Notes: generated from the letters alone by a model not told the origin. Counted from the stretch's first letter, positions 1 through 11,803 are shown. The stretch: 64,000 nucleotides of DNA from Cynocephalus volans (GCF_027409185.1 NC_084469.1:99821835-99885834); one strand, 5' to 3'. Program-made: numbers and translations.

Positions 1-142
1 GGAAGCAGCCCATGCAGGAGTGGGGGTTTGGGAAAGGGCATTCCCAAACCAAGAGTGGGAGGGGCTTAAGGATCAGGGGACACATTTTAGGAAAGAACAG
101 GATGGGCAAAGTGCCAAGGAGACTATATAAATAGGAGGCTAG

Positions 143-385
143 GTACCATAGTGGTTAGTGCTACAGATGCCTGGCCAACACTACCTAGGTTCGAATCTCA
201 GCTCTGTCATGTATGAGCTGTGTGACCTTGGGCAAATTGCCTAACCTCTCTGTGCTGCACATCCTTCATCTATAAGGCAGCACTGATAAACAAAGCATAC
301 ACCTTCTAGGGTGGCTGTGAAAATTAAATGTGTTAATGCATTAAATGTTTTAATGTGAGACACTAAGAACTGTGCCCAGCATACT
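143..385 (+). repeat. MIR SINE
   Basis: The sequence follows the MIR core: a 'tagtggttagtgc' start, 'gttcgaatctcagctctg', 'ctgtgtgaccttgggcaa', then 'taacctctctgtgctgc'. It ends with the AT-rich tail, near 'ctgtgcccagcatac'. This is an ancient tRNA-derived mammalian SINE. Confidence 0.85.
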
Positions 386-454
386 AAATTTAGTTGCTAC
401 TAAATTAAACTATACAAAAAAATTGTCAATATTTGGCCTAAATATTATAGCATG

Positions 455-620
455 TCCCTTTCTTTTTCTTCTCTCCCTCCCTTTTTCCCCTCCCTCTTCT
501 TGCTCATCTCTCTCCCTCTCCCTCTCCTTATCTCTCTCGCCCTCTCTCTCCTCCTGTCTCCTGTCTCTGTCTCTCCCTCTGTCTCTGTCTCTCTGTCTGT
601 CTCTCTCCTCTTCCCTCCTT
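455..620. repeat. CT-rich low-complexity block
   Basis: A pyrimidine-rich run of imperfect TCTC/CCCT units about 165 bp long. It creates meaningless Ser/Leu/Pro-rich and Arg/Glu-rich open frames on the two strands. Confidence 0.85.
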
Positions 621-625
621 TCCTG

Positions 626-795
626 CCATAGTGGCATGATGATTTAATGCACCTTGGTTCAAATCCTGACTCTACCACCCTCCTCCTTCAGCATTTTGGG
701 AACATGGGTTAGCATCTCTGTTTGCTTACCTGAGAAATGAGATGATAATAATAGCAGGGACTTTACCAAGTTGTGGGGTGTAACAGGCGTGTAAT
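626..795 (+). repeat. MIR SINE fragment
   Basis: Shows 'catagtggcatgatg', 'ggttcaaatcctgactctacca' and 'gagaaatgagatgataataatagca', matching a diverged MIR in forward orientation. Confidence 0.7.
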
Positions 796-998
796 GCGGT
801 TATCTGGGTGGCAAGCCCATAAATAGGTCTGTGAAAATAGAAGCTGTCGGTGGGTCTACTTTTAGAAGAAAGTCTCTCTCATCCTGCTTAAACCTCTCTC
901 CACCACCTATGGGGCCCTGACGACTCTGGCTCCTGCCACCTCTTCAATTGGCTCCCACACACCAGGAGGACAGGAACAGGCTCCAAACTCAACTAAGT

Positions 999-1004
999 GA
1001 GTGT

Positions 1005-1045
<41 letters not shown>
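999..1045 (+). repeat. (TG)n microsatellite
   Basis: A GT dinucleotide run of about 45 bp with one or two GA interruptions at its left end. Confidence 0.9.
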
Positions 1046-1046
<1 letters not shown>

Positions 1047-1404
1047 CAGGGGCTGCCTGGTGGGAAGTAGACATCAAAGTCTCCTTAGAAGAAACAACCT
1101 CTGTGCTGAGCCATGAGGGATGAGAGGGTCACAGCCAGAGAAGGGAGGTGGGCAGTGGTTGGATGGGGGCAACAGCCTGGACTAAATCATGAAGCATGTG
1201 GGTACCCGGTTGGGGGAAGTGAAAGCTGGCCATTTGGCACGACTGAACAGAGAAGTTAGTGGGTAGGCTGGGGGCTGATTGCAGAGGGCTCTGGGGAGCC
1301 ATGAAAGGTTATAGGCAGGAGCAGGACCCCTTGAGTTAGAAAGACAGCCTGGCATTGGGACCCTGCCACCCTGACACTTACCAGCAGACTCTCCAACATG
1401 AGGC

Positions 1405-1515
1405 CATGTCCCCAGATGGTTGGGCAAATAGACTCCAAGCTCAAGTGCCCCAGGTTCAAGTCCTAGCTCTACCACTGTAGGACACAGACAAATGACTTTC
1501 CTTCTCAGTAACTCA
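1405..1515 (+). repeat. MIR SINE fragment
   Basis: Contains 'caggttcaagtcctagctctaccactg' followed by 'ggacacagacaaatgactttccttctcagta', a diverged MIR core. Confidence 0.6.
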
Positions 1516-2079
1516 GTTCCACTGAGACAGGCCCGGCAGAGTGAGGACACCAGACCCCCCCAGGAGGTTCACCGAGCGCTTGCTGCATGCCAGTGCTTTG
1601 CACACCGGGGCAGTCAGCGCTGTTCCTCACTTCTGGTTTACGGATGAGCAGGGAGAAGCGGGGACTCAGGCCCAGGCCTGGCCAGCTCGGGCTCAGGCAT
1701 GTCTGCTTGCCTCCCCTATAGTTGTGGCCCCAGGATGGTGACACCTGTGACCTCTTTCCACAATGGTGGAAGAGCTGGCTTGGCCACTCCACACCCCCAC
1801 AACCCCAATGCTCAGAGAGTGGAAGCAACTTACCCATAGTTGTGCCCAGAGGGAGAGGGGTTGGTGACCCCCAGCCTTGGCTGAGCCCAAGGCCCATGCT
1901 CTTGGCACACAGTAGGTGCTTTAAAGTCAAAGGACTTTACAGATGCCCCAGGCACATGGGCAGAGGAAGAAACTGAGGCCAGGGTGACAGAATCTCTGCA
2001 TTTCCCAGCAGGACATGGCACAGAGTAGATGCTTGACAAATGTTCAGGACCTGAAGACCTACTGTGTGCAGCCCCATGC

Positions 2080-2385
2080 TCAAAGCTTCACATACGTTAT
2101 CTCATTTAATCCTATCACAGCCTCATGAGTTGGGTGCTATCATCTCCATTTTACAGAGGGAAAAACTGAGGTTCAGAAAGGTTGAACCTTCAGCTGAGGT
2201 TGCAGAGGCAACAATCGTAACAAAAGCTGGTGACAATTTTGGTGTTTACTGTGTGCCAGGTCTTGTTCAAAGCATTTTACACATTCATGTAGAGCAGTGT
2301 CCGTATTATTAATATTGTCATTTTACAGATGAAGAAAGGTTTTGAGGTTAAGCCACTTGCCGAGATCTCACAGGTGCACATTTAT
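2080..2385 (-). repeat. MIR SINEs, reverse orientation
   Basis: 'ttatctcatttaatcctatcacag', 'catctccattttacagagggaaaaactgaggttcag' and a second set 'cattttacagatgaagaaagg' are reverse-complement MIR. Probably two adjacent diverged copies. Confidence 0.75.
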
Positions 2386-2639
2386 TGAGCACCTACTGCA
2401 CACCTTGCATGTGATGGGCTCCGGGGTGCCCTGCTTCTGGTCTCAGAGTGGTGTCCCTCCACGCTGGTTAACCACAATACTGACTCCAGATTATGTCCTG
2501 TGCCAGTAGCTAGAGCCTGGTGCCTAACCCTAACCCTCATTATACCACAGATCCCAGCCAGGGGTGTGATGTGCCTGTTGAGTGGACAACCTTGACAGGT
2601 AGTGAGGGCCCCGTCGCCAGGAGAGTCCAAGAAGCCACC

Positions 2640-2661
2640 ATGGATGAAAGTCAATATGCAG
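2640..2661 (+). CDS. FCER2: FCER2 alternative first coding exon, a form
   Basis: 'GCCACC' precedes ATG, giving MDESQYA and then a GTGGGA donor in the same phase as the b exon. Human CD23a starts MEEGQYS, so this is the orthologous constitutive B-cell first exon. Assignment to the a promoter is by homology. Confidence 0.85.
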
Positions 2662-5600
2662 GTGGGAGGTCTCTCTGGTGCTAACACCCACAAAATTGAG
2701 GACCCTGACCTCCTGTCTTCCACCAAGGAAAGAACGGGGCTCCCCGGTCCCCCTCTGGGAAGGAGGGTGAATTTCTAAGAAAGGCCCCAGGGTGGGGGGA
2801 GGTGGGTCCCAATTCTCCTTCCTGGCACAGGGCCAGGCAGGAGAGGGTAGCTGAGGTCCCCTCCCTTCTCTGACTCAACGCCCTCCTGACAAAAAAAAGG
2901 CAGCTGGGAGCCCGATAGAATCAGAAGCCAAGAGGAACGGGAACCCAGAACCAGTGGAATTCGGCATGATGAATCCCCAGAGCCAGGGTGAGGGGAGGGG
3001 GACGGGGACCCGCAGAGGAGCATCGAGGTAGAGTTGGGGGGTCCCAGGTGTTGGGGGTGAGGCCTGACGGGGTGAGGGTCAGACATCTGGGGAAGGGGCT
3101 GGAGAGTGCTCGGATGTTAGGGAGGAACTGGGACCCCCTTCCTGCATTTAGGGAAGGTGCTCAGTGTTGGGAATGGGGCATCACAGTAGAGCTTGAGCGT
3201 CCAGAGGTGTAGGGTGGGGGTGGGGGGTCAGAAGGGGATGAAAATGAGGACACAGCCTTTCGGAAGTCAGGCTGGGGCCCAGCACTGGACGGTCACACAC
3301 AGAGTGGACAGTAGTGTGTGGGGAAGGCAGGCAGAGGGAGCTGAGGGTCCGCTGAGACCCTCTGCTTCAGCGTGGGCTCTGGACAGCTCCGGGCGCACTG
3401 GGGCCCACGGGGAGATGCGCAGAGCCAGAGCCCCGCCTCACCCTGCGCTTCCTGTCACTCCCCGCAGACCCGGCAGAGTTTTTGGAGCTTCCCAGGAAAC
3501 GGTGCTGTGGGAGGGGGACACAGCTCGTCCTGTTGGGGCTGGTGACCGTTGTGCTGTGGGCCGGGCTGCTGACCCTGCTTCTCCTGTGGCGTGAGGAAAC
3601 CCCCAGCCCCATGTTGCCCCCCAAGCCACTGGGCCCTTCTGTGTTCCCTCCCAGACCCTCATCTCAGAGCCTGCAGAGCCCAGCACACCCTTCAGAGCCC
3701 GATTTCCCCATCTTGCCTCTCACCTTGACCCTGCCAGACCCTTCCCATGCCCCACCCGCCGAAGCTCCCCACCCCCTCCATGTCCCCATCACGCATCCTG
3801 TCAGCACCTCCCACAGGTCATACCCAAGACCTCCATCCCCAGCTGGCAGGTGGGGTGTGGGCAGGTGGGGGCACCTGACAAGCCCTCCCTTTCCCCTCCT
3901 CCCCTCTCTCCCTCCCCAGACTGGGACACTTTACAGAATCTGAAACAGCTGGAAGAGACCACTGCCCGGAACGGTATGGAGAGGCCAAGCTGTGGGATGG
4001 AGCTGAGTGTTAGGACATCCAGTTCTTGTCCCACTTCTGCCACTGACCGCTGTGGGACTGCCCCTCTCTGCGCCTCAGTGTCCCCTCTAGGAACTGAGGG
4101 TCAGCCTATGTTGCTCCCCACCCTGGGGGACAAGAAAAACCCAGCGAGGCCTGGAGAAGTGCCTGATAGCATGTTAATACCAGTAGACAGCAGGGCTGGC
4201 CGGTTTGCTCACTGGGTAGAGCACAGTGCTGATAACACCAAGGTCAAGGGTTCAGATCCGGATACCAGCCAGCTGCCAAAAAAAAAAAAAAAAATCTTTA
4301 CACAGCAGGAGTTACACGATTGCTCTGTGCCTCAGTTTCTTCATCTGTAAAATGGGCATGATGTTAGTGCTATGAGACAGCAGCAGGCTGAGGCTTGTGA
4401 GGCACCCAGATGAATGCCCGATGCTTTTATATTTAATGCCAGGTGAGGAAAGGGTACACAAGTTCATTCTATTTTTGCCTGTACCTTCCTGAGTATGTTT
4501 CCCCCCCAAAAATGAAAAACAAAAAGCAGAAGTTATTATTACTATGTGAGGGGGCCCCCGTGCTTGGAACTGGGGTGGGGCTCAAGGATCTGTCTTTATG
4601 GTTCCTGAGGAAACCTCTTTTCTCCCGCTGTCCCAGTCTCTCAAGTTTCCAAGGACTCGGAAAGACACCAGAGTGACCAGATGGCCCAGAAGTCCCAGGG
4701 TGAGTGACCTCTGATTGGGATCTGGAGGGGAGAGGAAAGGAGGGGCTTGGATGACCTCTGGGCACACAGTGCTGTGGACCAGCTGTGATCCTGATACCCA
4801 GGGAACTGCAAGCTGAACACGCAAAGAGGCCAGGGGGTGGGGTCGGGGGAGATGGGGTGGCTCTGAGGACTTGCATACCACTAAGCCCCCTCCTCTGCAA
4901 CAAGCTGCCCAGATCCTGCAGACCGTGGAGGAGCTCCGAGCTGAACAAAAGAGAATGAAATCTCAGGGTGAGAGACTGGGATGGGGGCGTGGGGTCCAGA
5001 CTGGGTGGGAGGGAGTGTTCCTGAGCCCCTGAGGACCATGAGACTGGAGGCCAGGCTTGGGGACCCTCCAGCATGCACGCATCATTCTGAAACCAGCCCT
5101 GCCCTTCCTCGCCGGTCAGACTCTGAGCTGTCCTGGAACCTGGATGGACTTCACGAGTATCTGAGCAACCTCAAGTCCCAGAGTGAGGCTTGGGAGGGGA
5201 TCGGGGGAAGAGGGATGGGGGCAGGGGAGCTCCCACCAGTCAGTCTCTGAGCACTGGCCCCCGCCCGGTCACCCAAGGCTTGAACGAGAGGCGTAGAGCC
5301 TCAGACTCGCTGGAAAGACTCCAGGAAGAGATGGCGAAGCTGTGGATAGAGTTACGGGTGTCAAACGGTGAGTGTGTGTCTGTGGATGGGCCTGGGGGTG
5401 GGTTGGCAAAAGCATGTGACAGCTTGTGTGTGTGACGTGAGGCAGTGTGTCAATACACCTGTGTGGCACAGGTGTCATTGGAGGACACGAAGGTATGTGT
5501 GTGGTGGGGTGTGTTCGGATACACGGTAGGGGTGTGTGTGACAATGTGAACGGGGCTAAGTTCATGGCAGGGCAGGACAAATGGGGCCACATAAGAATGC

Positions 5601-8577
5601 CCTTCCTGACGCCAGCTGCTTTCCTCCACTGATTTGGGGGGCTCCCACACTTCTTCCTCCTCCAGGTCCAACAGACCATTGCTGGGTCCTCCGCTGCTGT
5701 CCTTGGCTGATGTCGCTTAGCAAGGGGTCATCGGTAGGATGATCCAGCAGTCACAGTCCTCACGGTAGACTGTCTGACCCAGCCAGGGGGTCTAAGGGCG
5801 GGAGGGATAACGTCTGCAGCTGTGGGTACAACGGGGACAGCACCATCTTCTCCATGGGTGGCAGTGACGGAGGCAGAGTTGGCCCCAGCAGGCTGCAGAG
5901 AGAGCAGACATTCAATTACTGTGCCTTTAACTTTGCATAGGAACTGGGGGTTTTACAGCCCCAGTGGCCCCCAACCAATGCCCCCACCCTTCATTTCTGG
6001 TGTTCCACCTCTGGGAAGCCCCAGCTGCCCCAATTAGGTAAGAGAAGGGGAAGGATCTTTGCTTGGTGTGAAGGAGTCCAGTCCCCTGGGCTGTGGTGTG
6101 GCTATGGGAATCCCAGCAAGAAATCTTGCTGTGGTTGCTTAGGACAAGGGGAGGGGGGTCTGGATCATGCTTACTCCTGACAGATCCTCTCCTGACTCCC
6201 AGCCTGAGGTAGTCGCCCAAATCTGGCCATGGCCTGGGGTCTGAGCCAGCTGTGGGGCTGTCTCTGCATGACCATGTGACAAATAGCCAGGACACCTTTC
6301 CCTGAAGTTTTCTTTATGGGCCCAAAATGTCCTCTTCCTGTTCTAATGCCGCACCCCAAGAGGGCGAGGACTGGTTACCACTTCACGGGCCAGAAGCACA
6401 TTCAACTCACAATGTTGTGGACCCCAAACCCCTTAGAAAAATCTGAACAAAGGCATGGAACCCTCCCTACGCGTCATTGTAGAAAGAGCCAACCCAGATA
6501 CAGTGAGTTTAACCTGCCACCTGGGACATGATGGCACAGTGCCTGACAGGTTCCTTGGGGTGGGGGGAAGGGGACAAACAGACCAAGCTGGCCCCATGCA
6601 GAGGACTTGGGGACCCAGCCCTACAGTCCCCTTTTCTCTCTCCATTGGTTGTCCTGACCAATGCCTCCATCCAGAAGAAAATCATCTCAGTTTCCCTAAA
6701 AGTGGACAAAACAGCGGGTTTGGGGGAGGGATGTTATTGGAGCTGTTGGTGAGAACAGTGCATGGGACAGTGATACTGATGGACTTGGCCACAGCACTGT
6801 CTCCCACTGCTGCTGGTGGTGCAGAAATGGTTGGTAGGATTGGTGCAGACGGTGTTGCCCAGTGTGGGTGCTGGAGATATGTGGCTGGCGACGGTGGGTG
6901 TCTGTGGTCACGGTATTGCTGATGAAGGTGTTGATAATGGAGGTGTTTGTGGCGATGGTGTTGGTAGCTGAGGTGCTGCTGGCCACAAAGGTGTTTGTGG
7001 TCACGGTGTTGGCAGTTGAGGTGCTGCTGGCCATGGAGGTGTTTGTGTCATGGTGTCAGTAGTTCAGGTGCTGCTGGCCATGACGTGTTTGTGGTCATAG
7101 TGCTGATAGTTGAGGTGCTGCTAATGGCAAGGTGCTGATGGCAATGTTTTAGTGATTAACATTCTGCTGGCTGTGAGGTATCTGTGGTGTTGGTGGCTGA
7201 GGTGCTGCTAACCCTGGAGGTGTCTGTGGTTGACAAGCTGTTGACTGTGGAGCTGGTGATGTGGTGATGGTGTTGGTGACTGAAGTGTGGTTGGCCATGG
7301 ACACATTCATGGGGATGGCGTTGGCAGTTGGGATGCTTCCACCTGTGAGGTGTTTGTGGAGATGTTGCTGGTAGTTGGGGTGCTGATGTGATGCTGTTGC
7401 TAGGTGACATTCTGCTAAACATGGAGGCATTTGTGGCGATGGTGCTGGTGGTCGAGGTGCTCCCGCCATGGAGCTGGTCTTGCATGTCAGCGTCAGAGCT
7501 CCAGTGAAGGAGGCAGCCTGCAAGACTGTTAGACTCTGGGGTGGGTCTTCTTTGGGCCTGGACCCCAGGGATGACTCCAGGAGAGAGGCTGCCACCTACC
7601 TTGCCCACTCTGCCCATGATGCCCACCACCACTGTCCCCCCTGAGTCTCTCCTCCACCCCAGGCTCTCTGTGCAACACGTGCCCCGAGAAGTGGGTCAAT
7701 TTCCAACAGAAGTGCTACTACTTTGGTGAGGGCATCAAGCGGTGGCTCCATGCCCAGTATGCCTGCAGTGACATACAAGGACGGCTGGTCAGCATCCACA
7801 GTCCAGAGGAGCAGGTGGGCCTGGGCTCCGCAGAGGCTGTGGGTGGCATGGCGGTGCTGGTGGCCGGAAGGACCTGAGCAAATCACCCCAGTCCTCCATC
7901 CCTGTCCTGCCTCCCCACCAGGACTTTCTGACCAAACATGCCAACAGAAGGGGCTCTTGGATTGGCCTTCATGACGTGGATGCAGAGGGGGAATTTATCT
8001 GGATGGATGGGAGCGCCGTGGACTACAGGTGAGGACGGGGCCCGGGCCCAGACTTACGGAGGGGCCTCTGGGGGAGTTGAGGGGGTGGGAATATCGTCAA
8101 GGGAGGAGCTCCCTGGATGAGTCCCACCGGGGAGAGGATGAGGAGTCATGAGGCCTAAACTCAGCGAGTGGGGTCTCTAGGGTGCAGACGACAGGTGAGG
8201 CTACGGGGAATGCAGAGATGGGGGCCCTGGTCGGGGCTCAGAGAGGGGCTCTCTGGCCTACATGGAAGGAAGAGGGAGCGAGCCCCGTGCACAGATTGGA
8301 CTGCAGGGAATGGGGCTCCTGCCCCCGCCCCGTTCTCTGACCTGAAGCCTTTTGCTCCAGCAACTGGCATCCGGGGGAGCCCAACAACCACGGCCAGGGC
8401 GAGGACTGCGTGATGATGCAGGGCTCGGGGCAGTGGAACGACGCCTTCTGCCGCAGCGAGCTGGGTGCCTGGGTGTGCGAGCGGCTGGCCACGTGCGGAC
8501 CACCCGCCACCTCAGCTTCTGCGGGTCCACCGGGAGGGCCCCCTGCTCACCCCCTCCACGTCCCTCCTGCACCCTGA
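2640..8577 (+). CDS. FCER2: Low-affinity IgE receptor CD23 (Fc epsilon RII)
   Basis: Type II membrane C-type lectin that binds IgE and CD21 on B cells. Coding exons: alternative first exons 2640-2661 (a form, MDESQYA) or 2966-2987 (b form, MMNPQSQ), then 3477-3590, 3920-3973, 4637-4699, 4905-4967, 5120-5182, 5278-5367, 7663-7814, 7922-8028 and 8361-8577. All junctions are GT-AG and either form gives 314 codons. In order there is a short cytoplasmic tail, a transmembrane helix (VLLGLVTVVLWAGLLTLLLL), an N-glycosylation site (ARNVSQ), three 63 bp exons encoding 21-residue coiled-coil stalk repeats, and a lectin domain with WND. The lectin domain carries EPN, where human CD23 as I recall it has EPT. 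The C-terminal tail after the lectin domain differs from human. The AG acceptor of the 4905 exon lacks a strong pyrimidine tract but keeps the frame. Confidence 0.96.
2966..2987 (+). CDS. FCER2: FCER2 alternative first coding exon, b form
   Basis: Two in-frame ATG codons (2966 and 2969) read MMNPQSQ before a GTGAGG donor. Human CD23b starts MNPPSQ, so the second ATG at 2969 is the conserved start. In humans this form is IL-4-inducible. Confidence 0.88.
3990..4185 (+). repeat. MIR SINE in FCER2 intron
   Basis: 'cagttcttgtcccacttctgccactgacc' and 'ctctctgcgcctcagtgtccc' match MIR. It lies just after coding exon 3 of FCER2. Confidence 0.65.
4193..4294 (+). mobile_element. CYN-like tRNA-Ile SINE, monomer
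   Basis: The head GGGCTGGCCGGTTTGCTCA, the B-box region GGTCAAGGGTTCAGATCC, the tail CCAGCCAGCTGCC and a long A run form a complete monomeric tRNA-Ile-derived SINE inside FCER2. Confidence 0.9.
4310..4420 (+). repeat. MIR SINE fragment
   Basis: 'ctctgtgcctcagtttcttcatctgtaaaatgggcatgat' is an unmistakable MIR core segment immediately after the CYN element. Confidence 0.8.
6860..7480 (+). repeat. Minisatellite in FCER2 intron
   Basis: Tandem imperfect units of about 45-60 bp built on 'gaggtgctgctggccatggaggtgtttgtgg' and 'gtgttggtagttgag'. It sits just upstream of the first lectin exon (7663) and gives spurious Val/Gly-rich and Thr/Asn-rich open frames. Confidence 0.85.
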
Positions 8578-10664
8578 ACACTGGAACTGCCGGGCCCATA
8601 GCGGGAGCCTGAGGATCCTCAACCAAGGCCTGGATGCCTCTTTATGGCTAAAACATCCCCATGACATTTTCTCCCAATCAAACTGAGAGAGCTGACCCAT
8701 CCCACTCCCAATGCCCCAGAGGGCCTGTCTCTTGCTCCTCAGCCCAGCTGACCATCACCACCTCCCTGCCTTGAAGGGCTCCATGATCTCACCCCCAGAA
8801 CCCCTGCCAGCAAGCTGGAGGCTAGAAGCCCCCTCCCCACTAAGGCCCAGGCCTGGCAGTCCAGCCTTCCAGGGAGCTGCAGAGGACACAGGCCTCTCCT
8901 CTGGGACCTGCACGTGCTTCCCCCACGCCCCCACCTCATCAGGAGCATCCCCCCACCCGCACTCCCTCCCCAGATGCAGCTCCCATGTCCACAGCACCAG
9001 AGGACAGAGAGCCCCAGCTCAGGGAGCGAGTCCTCCCGCCCAAATGAGGCGATGGGGCCCACTCCCCACATGCCCCCTCCTCAGAGGCCTGGCTGGGTCT
9101 GGTCTCCAGGTGTGGCACACAGGAGCTAGGAATTCCAGAGTCCAGTGCCTGAGACCACCTTCGAGAATCAGGAGAACTGAAGTGGAATTTGTACCTTTTT
9201 TCCTACTTCATTACAAGAAGAATGTACTAGCTGGAGCCTGGAGATGAAGACTCTGGGGTCCAACAGACCACTGGGAACACCGTAGGAAAATGCAGTGGAT
9301 CACCTGGAGCCAAGTCGCCCAGCATAGGGCTGGGGGTGGGGGGTGGGACGTGATTTGACACATAGGGAGTGCTCAGAACCGTGCCTGGCAAACAGAAGGT
9401 ACTCAACAAGTGCTGGCTGGCTGGAAAGGCTGATAGGAAGGTGGCCTTGTCACCCACAGGCCAGGTTCCGTCTGGAGGCACCCACCCCACTTAGGGTCTG
9501 GGAAGCAAGGCAGCACCTGCCCCGAGCCAAGTTCAGCCCGTGCACCTGAGGCCACCAGAGGGAGGGATGCAGGTTGGGATCGCAGGACACCTCCCATCGG
9601 ACTCTTCTACCTGTTGCTCAGGCCAGCATTGGGGTCATCCCGCCTCGTCTCTCTCCTGGGATGCCACCTCCAAGTCCATGGGCTCCACCTCCAAACCATT
9701 CACAGCGGGCTCTCTTCTCACCCCTCCTGCCACTGCCTCGGCGTGGCCCCATCCTTGCTCACCTGGACTGGTACAGTTGCCTCCACCCCGACCTCCCTCT
9801 TCACTACCCCTTTCTGGAAGTTCCCTCCGGCTCAGAGGACCTGGGGCTGCAGACTCTGGCGGTTTCCTCCTAAATCCAGCTTCCCAGGCACCAAACCCTC
9901 AGGCTCTCTCACCTCCTCCCCTTCCCAGAGCCCCAGTCCCCTCCCTCCCTCCTCCAGGCCTGTGGCTACTGGCTGCACTGTCCCCTGGACCTCCCTCCCA
10001 AACTCCATACCTGAATCCCCAGACCTATGCACCTGTTGGCCTCCTAATTCTAGATTCAGATTCACCCTCCCAAACCCTCCCAGAGCCAACAGCTATAATT
10101 CGATCATCCCTGGGATACGAGTGCCAGGTGCTCAGTAGTTTTATTTATCCTACTGATGCTACCTTCTTTCCGATGTGCTGAGCCCAACCACAGCCCATAG
10201 CTTCTTGCTGGGACACCCTGAACTGCCTCCTACCAAGCCCCACGCCCTTGGTCTCCCTGCTGCGTGCTGCCCTCCCTGACGAAGCCAGAAGGAGCATTCT
10301 AAACAGCAAATTGGAAAGTTACACCCACCCCACCCTTAAACTCTTCTCATAAGCAGTGAGGGGGGCCCAGCCGGAAGTCCCTGAGGTTCCTTTTCAGAAC
10401 AGACTTGTTCTGGTTTTGGGGGTGGGGGAAAGGAAGTGGGGAAGATTTGATCAAGTTTCCCCTAAAAAATCTGGAAGGGCTTTTCATGGGGAGGAGGAGC
10501 GATCAGGGACCGAGGGTGTTGAGAAAAAGGGAAAGTTGCCTGATGTGTAATATATCAACTTAACAAGGAAAATGTGTTTGCATATCAATGGTGTATTCTA
10601 AAATTAACTTTAAATTATTTTGAGCGTCCAGATCATTTTGGATTCTTCTGCTTTGAGAGGCAGG

Positions 10665-10965
10665 TCTCTAGGGCTCTACTTCTCAAAGTGTGGTCCCGGA
10701 CCATCAGTAGCTCCCCTGAACTTGTTAAGAGATACAAATTCTTGGGCACACCCCAAACCTGCAGAATCCGAAATGGGGGTGGGGGTAGGGTTTCTAGGGG
10801 ATTCTGGTATCCTAAAGCACTGCTTCTCAAACTAAAGTACAGAGGAGTCCCCTGGGGATCTTGCTAAAATGCAGACTCTGACTCAGCAGGGCTGGATGGG
10901 CCTGAGATTACACTGACGCTGCCGGTCCGCAGACCACACTTTGAGTAGCAAAGGTCTAAAGCAGG
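10665..10965. mobile_element. Two MER5A-like hAT-Charlie elements
   Basis: 'ctacttctcaaagtgtggtcccggaccatcag' opens one copy. 'actgcttctcaaactaaagtac' opens another, which ends 'gctgccggtccgcagaccacactttgag'. These are MER5A termini, arranged nearly back to back. Non-autonomous hAT DNA transposons, ancient. Confidence 0.7.
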
Positions 10966-10969
10966 GGGA

Positions 10970-11060
10970 CAAACGACCACCCCGGAATGTTTTATAGGCA
11001 CACAGCCACGCCCACTTCTTTACATATTCTGTGGCTACTTTCCCACTACATCAGCAAAGT
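10970..11060. mobile_element. DNA transposon fragment (hAT-like)
   Basis: 'ttataggcacacagccacgcccacttctttacatattctgtggctactttcc' resembles the interior of the same old DNA element family seen at 27166-28118. Only a fragment is present. Confidence 0.5.
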
Positions 11061-11066
11061 ACATTA

Positions 11067-11330
11067 CAGTAATCCCCCCCCCATCCAGTTTCACTTTCCA
11101 CCATTTCAGTTACTTGTGGTCAACTGCAACCTAAAAATATTAAATGGAAAATTCCAGAAGTAAAAAATTCATATGTTTTGAATTGCAGGCTGTTCTCGGT
11201 AGCGTGATGAAATCTCACCCCATCCTGCTCAGGATGTGAACCATCCCTTTGTCTAGCGGGTCCAGCTGTATATACTACCCGCCCATTAGTAGCTGGCTTG
11301 GTATGGGATGAAAAAACATAATACATATAG
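11067..11330. mobile_element. Tigger-like DNA transposon fragment
   Basis: 'acttgtggtcaactgcaacctaaaaatattaaatggaaaattcc' and 'gtagcgtgatgaaatctcaccccatcctgctc' match the terminal part of a TcMar-Tigger-type element as I recall the consensus. The exact subfamily is not assigned. Confidence 0.5.
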
Positions 11331-11803
11331 GGTCCAGGCAGCCACTGGAGGTCTTGGAACATAAACCTGGTAGATAACAGGGAATTATACTGCAGTCTCA
11401 CAAGACCGCAGGGCATAAACTATTTACTATCTGGTCCTTGACACACAGTCTGCCAACACCTGGTCACTATCCTAGCCTGATTGCTCCACTCAGGCACTCT
11501 CCCACCCGGCAGACGGCCTCCAATTGGGATTCCAGAAAGTACCAGCATTCCCCACCAACTCCTTCTGTCTGGTTTATCTAACCCAGCACCTCTGGCCTTA
11601 CCTAACCCACCAGCCTCGTCTGAAAGTCTAAGTGACCCACACCCCCTCTCTGTTGTATTATAAACATGCTTGGGCTTTGGCCTCCCTCCCCAGCCTGAGG
11701 CAGGGCCCTGGGTCAAGGTGTTGAGTGGATCTCTGAGGTCCCCACACAAGACACAAGACACACTTGGGAAGTGGGTACTCTGCATCCTTTATCCCCCGTG
11801 GGG

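Larger units (their letters stand above)
1..2639. other. Upstream flank of FCER2, old repeats only
   Basis: No gene is supported here. The stretch holds several ancient MIR SINE copies, a CT-rich simple-sequence block at about 455-620 and a GT run at about 999-1045. The short open frames in the CT-rich block are low-complexity artefacts. Confidence 0.7.
8578..11780. other. FCER2-TRAPPC5 intergenic region
   Basis: No gene seen. It contains the FCER2 3' UTR (no clear AATAAA close to the stop), CA/CT-rich unique sequence, a possible L2-like stretch around 9.6-10.35 kb, two MER5A-like elements and DNA-transposon fossils. A proline-rich open frame of 213 codons at 9540-10181 has no domain-like or conserved features and is probably chance. 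Confidence 0.6.

Noticed and set aside
372-678. Ser/Leu-rich and Arg/Glu-rich frames
   Set aside because: Produced by the CT-rich low-complexity block.
2523-2539. Telomere-like CCTAACCCTAACCCT
   Set aside because: Only about two and a half units; too short to be more than chance.
4469-5074. 201-codon minus-strand frame
   Set aside because: Antisense to FCER2 exons and introns with no coding signature.
9540-10181. 213-codon proline/serine-rich open frame
   Set aside because: Composition follows C-rich intergenic sequence; no domain, signal or splice structure, and no known gene at this syntenic position.
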